Shown one piece after another: positions 58,793 to 64,000 of a stretch of DNA of 64,000 nt; positions within the stretch are counted from its first letter, which is position 1, and the number at the start of each line of letters is the position of its first letter. Location of the stretch: contig DAOTVO010000012.1 in the NCBI GenBank assembly GCA_034436335.1, positions 1-64,000 on the forward strand. Reading direction: 5' to 3'. The notes beneath the pieces are model-generated. The model saw only the letters and a program-made list of their open reading frames with translations. It ran no database searches and was not told the origin of the DNA. The stretch comes from UBA877 sp034436335. GTDB taxonomy: Bacteria > Chloroflexota > Anaerolineae > Anaerolineales > Villigracilaceae. Both the position numbers and the translations under genes were made by a program.

Positions 58793-59944
58793 TTAGCGGT
58801 GGTAGTGCCGCCCTTTCCAGGTCACGCCGCGCCCGGAAAGGACCTTCCAGGCTGAGGTGAGCATCATGGCGGCAAAGATGCCTGCGCCAAGCGGCACGGT
58901 CAGGGAATACCAGACGGGGACTTTCATGGCCCGCAGCGCCAGAATCCGCCAGAAGATGAGATAGCCCCACAGGAGCGCCGCCTCCGCCGCCAGGCCCCAC
59001 CCGGACCCGACGCCTGCCGCGCCCAAGATCAGCCCGGCCACCAGCCAGAGCGGGAGCGCCAGCGCCGCCATCAGGCTGAGGAACGCCCCAAACGCGCCCA
59101 GCAGGAGCATCCCCGCCGAACCTTTCAGACCGAGGAAAATGTTCTTCGTCCACCCCTCCCACATCTCCGGCAGGGAGGTGTACATGCGCGTCGCCGCGAC
59201 CTGACGCCCGTCGGCGACAATCAGACGATAGCCGGCACGCTTGACCCGCACGGCCAGGTCTTTGTCCTCCACGATGGACTCTTTCAGCGCCTCATGTCCG
59301 CCAACGGCGTCATAGACCGCCTGACGGATGAAGATGAACTGCCCGTTGGCAATCGCGTCCTTGCGCTTCGGGTCGTTAACCTTGCGCGGCGAGAAGCCTA
59401 CCGAGAGCGCAGTGAAGACGAGCGGCAGGACGACGCGTTCCCAGAAGGTTTTCACTTCCTGGGCAGTCATGATAGTGAACAGGTCGGCGCCGGTCTCCTG
59501 CGCCTTGACGAAGACCGAGGCGAGCGCTTCGGGGGCAGCAAAGGTGTCTGCATCTACGAAACACAGCCACTCGCCGCGCGCTGCCTTCGCCGCCTGATGG
59601 AGGGCGTGGGGTTTGCCGGCCCAGCCGGGGGGCAGTTCCGTCCCGTTCAGCACGCGCAGGCGCGGGTGGCGCACCGCCAGTTCGCGCAGGATGAGGGGGG
59701 TCTCATCGGTCGAGCGGTCGTCCAGCACAATCAGTTCGTAGTTCGGGTACGTCTGAGCGAGCAAGGCCTCGACACAGCGACGGATGTTGCGCGCTTCGTT
59801 GCGCGCCGGGACGATGACCGAAAGGAACGGCGCTTCCTGCGGCGGCGGGAGGGGCGTAACAACCACGTCCAGATGATACTGGTTGTGAATCCAGGTGATG
59901 ACGACAATTCCAAGGAGGAGGGCGAGGGTGGAGAGGAGCAACAT
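58793..59944 (-). CDS. Membrane-associated family 2 glycosyltransferase
   Basis: A 383-aa protein. One N-terminal helix (about 3-22) is followed by a GT-A domain: SVIVPARNEARNIRRCVEAL, DDRSTDE, the DxD-type FVDADTF, and VEDKDLAVRVKRAG. At least three C-terminal helices follow (about 275-365). The plan resembles HpnB/CruC-like enzymes that glycosylate hopanoids, carotenoids or lipids, but the acceptor is unknown. The ATG follows the sbcC stop without any gap (TAAATG), so translation is coupled to a DNA repair gene. Confidence 0.87.
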   Translation of the reverse strand: MLLLSTLALLLGIVVITWIHNQYHLDVVVTPLPPPQEAPFLSVIVPARNEARNIRRCVEALLAQTYPNYELIVLDDRSTDETPLILRELAVRHPRLRVLNGTELPPGWAGKPHALHQAAKAARGEWLCFVDADTFAAPEALASVFVKAQETGADLFTIMTAQEVKTFWERVVLPLVFTALSVGFSPRKVNDPKRKDAIANGQFIFIRQAVYDAVGGHEALKESIVEDKDLAVRVKRAGYRLIVADGRQVAATRMYTSLPEMWEGWTKNIFLGLKGSAGMLLLGAFGAFLSLMAALALPLWLVAGLILGAAGVGSGWGLAAEAALLWGYLIFWRILALRAMKVPVWYSLTVPLGAGIFAAMMLTSAWKVLSGRGVTWKGRHYHR

Positions 59945-62026
59945 TTACATCACCCTCACCGCCGAGCCTCTTTCCCCTTTTTCCACCTCAATGCGGGTCG
60001 GGAAGGCGTCTTTGAGTTCTTCCAGGTGGGTGATGACCAGAATCTTGGCAAAATCGTCCTGCACGGCGCGGATGGCCTGGATGAGCCGCTGGCGGCCGAG
60101 GGCATCCTGCGAGCCAAAGCCCTCGTCAATGACCAGGGTTTGCAGGCGCGCGCCCCGGCGGGCGGCCAGCACTTCCGAGAGCGCCAGGCGGATGGCAAAG
60201 TTGGCGCGGAAGGCCTCGCCGCCGGAATACATCTCGTAATCGCGCGGCCCGGCGCCGTCGCTAATCTGGATGTCGAGCGTTTCTTTCAGGTCTTCACGCT
60301 TCTTGTCCTTGTAAGCCGCCTGGGTGACGAAACGCACCGACATCGTCCCATCCGAGAGCCGGTCGAGCAGTTCGTTGGCGCGGGCCTCGATTTCCGGCAG
60401 TGCCTGCTCGATGAGCAGCGCCGGGACACCGTCTTTGCCGAAGGCGCGTTCCAGCGTCCGGTAGCGGCCGATTTGCCGCGCCATCTCCTCCCGTTCGGCT
60501 TCGAGCCGCTTACGCCGCGCCCGCAGATCGTCCAGCACGTTGACCTTTTGCCGCGCCGCGCCGACCTCCTGATTGAGCCGGTTCTCCTGCTCCTGCAAGT
60601 CGAGCAGCGTGCGCTCGGCGCGGCGGACCTCCTCGGCGGTAGCCTGTTCCTGGCGGGCATATTCTTCGCTGGCAAGCCGAGCCTCGATCTCGGCCAGGCG
60701 TTTCGCCCCGCCCGCCTCCCATGCTTGGACCGCCTTCTGGATGGTCTCGGCCCGCTCGGTCAATTGGGCAAGGAGGTTGGAAGCGGCCAGACGTTCGCGC
60801 TCAGCGGCTTCCAGGGCGGTCATCTGCCGGTCGGCATCGGCGATTTGACGGAGCAGGTTCTCCATCGCGGCCTTGTTGGCGCGGTAGCGGTCACCCTTTG
60901 CCTTGCCCTCGGCGGTGAGTTCCTCCAGCGTGGTGCGGCGATGCTCTTCGCTGAGCAGCTGCCCACACAGCGGACAGTTCGCGCCGCCAGCGGATTCCAG
61001 GCGCTCGATGCGTTCTTTGAGTTCGTCCATCTGCACCTTGAGCAGGTCGTTTTCGGCCTTCAACTGGGCGATTTGCTCCCGCACGGCATTGCGGGCAGAT
61101 TCCACCTCGCCGCGGGAGGCGATTTTCTTCTCGGCCGCGGCCAGAGTCTTCTGTGCACTCTCCAGCCGCGCCGTCAGGTCTCCGAGCGCAACGGCCTGAC
61201 TGTCCACCGCTTTGGCCTGCTCCTTCAACCCGCGCAGTTCCTCCTCCAGCCGCGCCTTCTCGGCAGCAACTTGCGAGGCCGCCGCCTTGCGCAAACTTTC
61301 CAGCGCCGCTTCCTGCGTCTTGCGGACGGCGGTCAGGCGCGCCAGTTCGGCCTCCAGTGTGGCGAGGCGCTCGCGCCGCTGGGGTTCCTCGGCCAGTTCG
61401 GCGTCTATCTCCTGCAAGCGCCCGTCAATGGCGTCCAGGTCACGCTCGATGGACTTGCGGCGGCTGGCGGCGCGCTCCCTGTACACGTCCCAAATTTCCA
61501 GCCCAAGGATGCTGCCGAGAATCTCCTTGCGCCTGGCAGGCGGCTGCTGGGCAAACTGATCGGCTTTCCCTTGCAGGAAGAAGGAGACGTTGATGAATGT
61601 CTCGTAGTCGAGGCGCAGCGTCTCTTCGATGCGCGCCTGCGTCTCGCGCACGCTGCGCTCGGTCAGCGGACGCCAGACCCCGGTCAGGGAACGCCCTTCG
61701 CTGTCCAGCGTCTGCGCTCCGCCGTCCAGAATCTGAAACTCCAGCGCCGTCGTCTTGCCGCGCGGCAGGGAACGGATGACCCGATAGACATTTCCCTCGT
61801 ACCCGAAGGTGAAGGCCACCTCGGCAGCCTGCGATTGCAGGTTAACGACCGATTCGTCGCGCTTGCGCGCCTGCCCGAAGAGCGCCCAGGTCATCGCGTC
61901 CAGCAGGGACGATTTGCCTGCCCCGTTGGAGCCAGAGATGCACGCCAGGTGGAAGGCGGTAAAATCCACTTCCGCCGGGTCGCGGTAAGAGAGGAAACCA
62001 GAGAGTTTGAGATGGATGGGAATCAC
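59945..62026 (-). CDS. sbcC: SbcC/Rad50-type SMC nuclease ATPase
   Basis: A 693-aa protein, short for SbcC (about 1000 is usual). Walker A is SGSNGAGKSSLLDAM (about 32-46). Two coiled-coil arms (about 160-345 and 360-520) flank a zinc hook CPLC (Cys351, Cys354). The signature is YSGGEAFRANFA and Walker B TLVIDEGFGSQD, with the following His in VITHLEEL. With SbcD it opens DNA hairpins. Its length comes from shortened coils; the catalytic parts are complete. ATG 62026 begins MIPIHLKLSGFLSY. The nearest downstream gene is a glycosyltransferase instead of sbcD. Confidence 0.93.
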   Translation of the reverse strand: MIPIHLKLSGFLSYRDPAEVDFTAFHLACISGSNGAGKSSLLDAMTWALFGQARKRDESVVNLQSQAAEVAFTFGYEGNVYRVIRSLPRGKTTALEFQILDGGAQTLDSEGRSLTGVWRPLTERSVRETQARIEETLRLDYETFINVSFFLQGKADQFAQQPPARRKEILGSILGLEIWDVYRERAASRRKSIERDLDAIDGRLQEIDAELAEEPQRRERLATLEAELARLTAVRKTQEAALESLRKAAASQVAAEKARLEEELRGLKEQAKAVDSQAVALGDLTARLESAQKTLAAAEKKIASRGEVESARNAVREQIAQLKAENDLLKVQMDELKERIERLESAGGANCPLCGQLLSEEHRRTTLEELTAEGKAKGDRYRANKAAMENLLRQIADADRQMTALEAAERERLAASNLLAQLTERAETIQKAVQAWEAGGAKRLAEIEARLASEEYARQEQATAEEVRRAERTLLDLQEQENRLNQEVGAARQKVNVLDDLRARRKRLEAEREEMARQIGRYRTLERAFGKDGVPALLIEQALPEIEARANELLDRLSDGTMSVRFVTQAAYKDKKREDLKETLDIQISDGAGPRDYEMYSGGEAFRANFAIRLALSEVLAARRGARLQTLVIDEGFGSQDALGRQRLIQAIRAVQDDFAKILVITHLEELKDAFPTRIEVEKGERGSAVRVM

Positions 62027-62039
62027 GCTTCAATCGTAA

Positions 62040-62140
62040 AACGTAAATCGCAAATCGTCAATCATCAATCGTAAATCGCAAATCGAAAATCGAAAATCGA
62101 AAATCGAAAATCGAAAATCGCAAATCGCAAATCGCAAATC
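62040..62140. repeat. Heptanucleotide tandem repeat (AAATCGA/AAATCGC)
   Basis: About 13 imperfect copies of AAATCG(A/C) with ATCAATC variants lie between the divergent sbcC and the Thr/Pro-rich gene. A small reverse-oriented tract (CGATTTACGATTGGCGATTTA, in two parts) lies near 58775 at the far end of the sbcC-glycosyltransferase pair. Confidence 0.85.
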
Positions 62141-62144
62141 TTTC

Positions 62145-62173
62145 TTGCCCATCCCTCCAACTGATGTTATCAT
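62145..62173 (+). promoter_or_regulatory. Promoter of the Thr/Pro-rich protein gene
   Basis: -35 TTGCCC (62145-62150), a 17-nt spacer, and -10 TATCAT (62168-62173). The GTG start at 62180 is 6 nt after the -10 box, so the mRNA is probably leaderless. Confidence 0.72.
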
Positions 62174-62179
62174 AGCCGC

Positions 62180-62587
62180 GTGTTTGCCAACGCTTCGAAA
62201 CAAACCCGTACCCGCTTGATCCTGGCCGGGATCATCGCCGCCACCCTGCCATGTTATTGCCTGGGGTTGATCGTGGCCAGCATGTCGCCGGCGCGGAATC
62301 CCACTCCCGTGCCGAGCATCACCGAGACCCCCAGCCTGACGCCGTCTATTTCGGTCACGCCGACATTTACCGAGACGATGACCGCCACCCCAACGGTCAC
62401 AACGACTGAAACGCCCACTTTCACCCTCACGCCGACCAGCACTGCCACTCTCACTGCTACACAAACCTTTACACCTTCCCAGACTCCCACGCCAAGTCAC
62501 ACCCCCCCACCCACCGCTACCAGCACCGAGACTTCGACCCCCATCCCCCCAACCGATACTCCTTCGGAGACTCCCACCACTCCCTGA
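62180..62587 (+). CDS. Thr/Pro-rich membrane-anchored stalk protein
   Basis: A 135-aa protein. An N-terminal membrane segment (about 12-35, LILAGIIAATLPCYCLGLIV) is followed by about 100 residues made of TPS/TPT/TET repeats with no charged core. It could be an extended, perhaps glycosylated, surface stalk. It ends in PTTP without an effector domain, so it may be a truncated or stand-alone linker. GTG 62180 is selected because of the adjacent promoter. No family assignable. Confidence 0.68.
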   Translation: MFANASKQTRTRLILAGIIAATLPCYCLGLIVASMSPARNPTPVPSITETPSLTPSISVTPTFTETMTATPTVTTTETPTFTLTPTSTATLTATQTFTPSQTPTPSHTPPPTATSTETSTPIPPTDTPSETPTTP

Positions 62588-62602
62588 CTCGTCAAACCGA
62601 AT

Positions 62603-63685
62603 ATGCCCGAACTCCTTCCCTTCCTCAAAGACCTCCTCTCCGCTCCCGGCCTTTCGGGCCACGAGGAGCCTGTCGCCCGCATCATCGAAGAACGCTGGCG
62701 GCCGCTCGTCCACGAACTCAGCCGCAGCAAGATCGGCTCCCTGCACGGACTGCGCCGCGGAACGGCCTCCGAACCGCGCCCCTCGGTGATGATTTCCACC
62801 CACATGGACGCCATCGGCCTGATGGTGACCGGCATCGTGGATGGATTCCTGCGCGTGATCAGCGTCGGCGGGGTGGACGGGCGCGTCCTGCCCGGCCAGC
62901 CGGTCACCGTCCACGCTACGGGCGGGGGCGGGACCTCGGACCTGCCCGCCGTTGTCGCCCAGCCGTCGGCGCGGCTCCTGCCCCCAGAGCAGGCCGAAGG
63001 TCCCGTGCCGCTCGAATACCTGCTGGTAGATACCGGCCTGCCGCCGCGGGAAGTCGCCCGCCGGGTGCAGGTCGGCGACCTGGTCTCCTACGCCACCGAG
63101 CCGCTCGAACTGGCCGGGGAGGTCATCTCCGGTCACACGCTCGATAACCGCGCCTCGGTCGCCGCGCTAACCGTCTGCCTGGAGGAACTGCAGAACCGTC
63201 CGCACGCCTGGGATGTTTGGGCAGTTGCCTCGGTGCAGGAGGAAGTCGGCCTCACCGGCGCGTTTACCTCCGCCTTTGGCCTGCGCCCGACGATGGCCAT
63301 CGCCGTAGATGTCACCTTTGCCAAGGGCCCCGGCGCCAATGACTGGCAGACGGTCGCTTTCGGCAAGGGGCCGACCCTCTGCATGGGGCCGAACCTGCAT
63401 CCGGCGCTGTTTAAGGCGCTCAAGGAATTGGCCGACAAACTGGAAATTCCCTACCTCACCGAATACGCCCCGCGTCACACCGGCACGGACGCTTACGCCA
63501 TTCAGGTCGCCGCAGAAGGAATCCCGACGGCGCTCATCAGCATCCCGCTGCGCTACATGCACACGCCGGTCGAGATGGTGGCGGTCAAGGACATTCAACG
63601 CGCCGGGCGCTGGATGGCCGAGTTCATCGCCACCCTCACGCCGGAGTTTGTGGAGAAAATTGTGTGGGAGGAGGGTAGTGAGTAA
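62603..63685 (+). CDS. M42 family metallopeptidase (glutamyl/tetrahedral aminopeptidase type)
   Basis: A 360-aa protein. Metal-binding STHMDAIGLMV, SGHTLDNRASVAAL, the catalytic SVQEEVGLTG, AIAVDVTFAKG and PRHTGTDAYAIQ cover the whole M42 active site. SLPLRYMHTPVE-like SIPLRYMHTPVEM ends the domain. The family makes large dodecameric aminopeptidases that trim peptides in the cytoplasm. It is followed by a second M42 gene at 63782, suggesting a pair of paralogues with different side-chain preference. Confidence 0.94.
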   Translation: MPELLPFLKDLLSAPGLSGHEEPVARIIEERWRPLVHELSRSKIGSLHGLRRGTASEPRPSVMISTHMDAIGLMVTGIVDGFLRVISVGGVDGRVLPGQPVTVHATGGGGTSDLPAVVAQPSARLLPPEQAEGPVPLEYLLVDTGLPPREVARRVQVGDLVSYATEPLELAGEVISGHTLDNRASVAALTVCLEELQNRPHAWDVWAVASVQEEVGLTGAFTSAFGLRPTMAIAVDVTFAKGPGANDWQTVAFGKGPTLCMGPNLHPALFKALKELADKLEIPYLTEYAPRHTGTDAYAIQVAAEGIPTALISIPLRYMHTPVEMVAVKDIQRAGRWMAEFIATLTPEFVEKIVWEEGSE

Positions 63686-63781
63686 AACGGAAGAAAAAGG
63701 GAGAAGGAAGAAGGCTTGCTCCTTGCTCATTAACTCCTTACTTCTCTCACTCATTCCTTCTCACCCCCACTAAGAGGAAAC

Positions 63782-64000
63782 ATGGCTGATAAACTGCTGA
63801 TTGGCAACGCTCAACTCAAACTGCTCGAAAAACTCTGCAACGCCTGCGCCGTCTCCGGAGACGAAGGCGAGGTGCGTCAGATTGTGCTGGAGGAAATCAA
63901 AGGCCACGCCGACGAGGTGAAAGTGGACGCCCTCGGCAACGTGCTGGCCGTGAAGCGCGGCTCCGCGCCCCACCGCCTGCGCGTGATGGTCGCCGCGCAT
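63782..64000 (+). CDS. M42 family metallopeptidase, N-terminal part (cut by window edge)
   Basis: 73 codons are visible from ATG 63782 with AAGAGGAAAC upstream. LKLLEKLCNACAVSGDEGEV and KVDALGNVLAVKRGS match the N-terminal region of M42 peptidases, and the sequence ends at RVMVAAH, just before the first metal-binding His-x-Asp motif. It is a paralogue of the gene at 62603, with which it is in tandem. Confidence 0.85.
   Translation, partial: MADKLLIGNAQLKLLEKLCNACAVSGDEGEVRQIVLEEIKGHADEVKVDALGNVLAVKRGSAPHRLRVMVAAH

Noticed and set aside
59294..62074. A 926-codon open frame on the plus strand
   Set aside because: It is fully antisense to the glycosyltransferase and sbcC, whose conserved motifs are unmistakable. 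GC-rich codon bias leaves the opposite strand open.

Overview
The window is about 64 kb of GC-rich (roughly 60%, estimated by eye) bacterial chromosome with short intergenic gaps. The best fit is Chloroflexota, probably class Anaerolineae. This is an inference from the gene set: mevalonate kinase, a DPPR-synthase-like UbiA protein, a VIT1/ferritin-like fusion, a Chloroflexi/Actinobacteria-type DnaK, a T-box serS leader, many lipoproteins with Thr-Pro linkers, and -10 boxes placed directly in front of start codons. There is no rRNA operon, prophage, complete insertion sequence or CRISPR array.

Layout. 1-7.7 kb: a lipoprotein cut by the window edge, a duplicated-motif membrane protein, a Gfo/Idh/MocA oxidoreductase, a divergent glyoxylate reductase / glycerate 2-kinase pair, and a penicillin-acylase-type Ntn hydrolase. 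7.7-11.4 kb: an ABC-2 exporter (ATPase and two permeases) with a 53-bp tandem array between the permeases. 11.5-24.3 kb: a truncated winged-helix regulator, an AttH/CrtC-like protein with an MBL hydrolase, a frameshifted small gene, exonuclease III, a Ddl-like ATP-grasp enzyme with an overlapping 64-codon gene, an SDR, an iron/manganese transporter, TldD/TldE, and UbiA with mevalonate kinase. 24.3-30.8 kb: an FAH-family enzyme, tRNA-Val(TAC), a DUF4013 protein, a 1057-aa SHMT-GcvT fusion followed by a hairpin array, and a PlsC acyltransferase. 30.8-42.1 kb: a sortase / 58-aa protein / RNA methyltransferase / CPBP protease operon, a DUF3048 lipoprotein, an M19 dipeptidase, ribosomal protein S1, serS under a T-box leader, and an ECF sigma / membrane protein pair. 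42.2-53.6 kb: tmRNA, an AT-rich lipoprotein, dnaK, a C39-like peptidase, SbcD, a PIG-L deacetylase, greA-lysS and a second sigma/anti-sigma pair. 53.7-64 kb: MEMO1-priA, a DUF6159-like protein, a Crp/Fnr regulator, SbcC with a glycosyltransferase, a Thr/Pro-rich stalk protein and two M42 peptidases.

Functional links. Glyoxylate reductase and glycerate kinase would carry glyoxylate to 2-phosphoglycerate. The SHMT-GcvT fusion joins glycine, serine and C1-tetrahydrofolate, and serS is wired to tRNA-Ser charging. SbcD and SbcC form the Mre11-Rad50-type nuclease but lie 11 kb apart on opposite strands. Several secreted lipoproteins, a sortase and a surface stalk point to an elaborate cell surface.

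The most notable observations are a roughly 167-bp inverted-repeat element (three full copies and one fragment) with 8-bp target duplications and GTAA ends that resemble the IS66 family, the SHMT-GcvT fusion with a dispersed repeat inside its linker, the small gene overlapping the ATP-grasp enzyme, the hairpin and minisatellite arrays, and a recurring leaderless-promoter arrangement.
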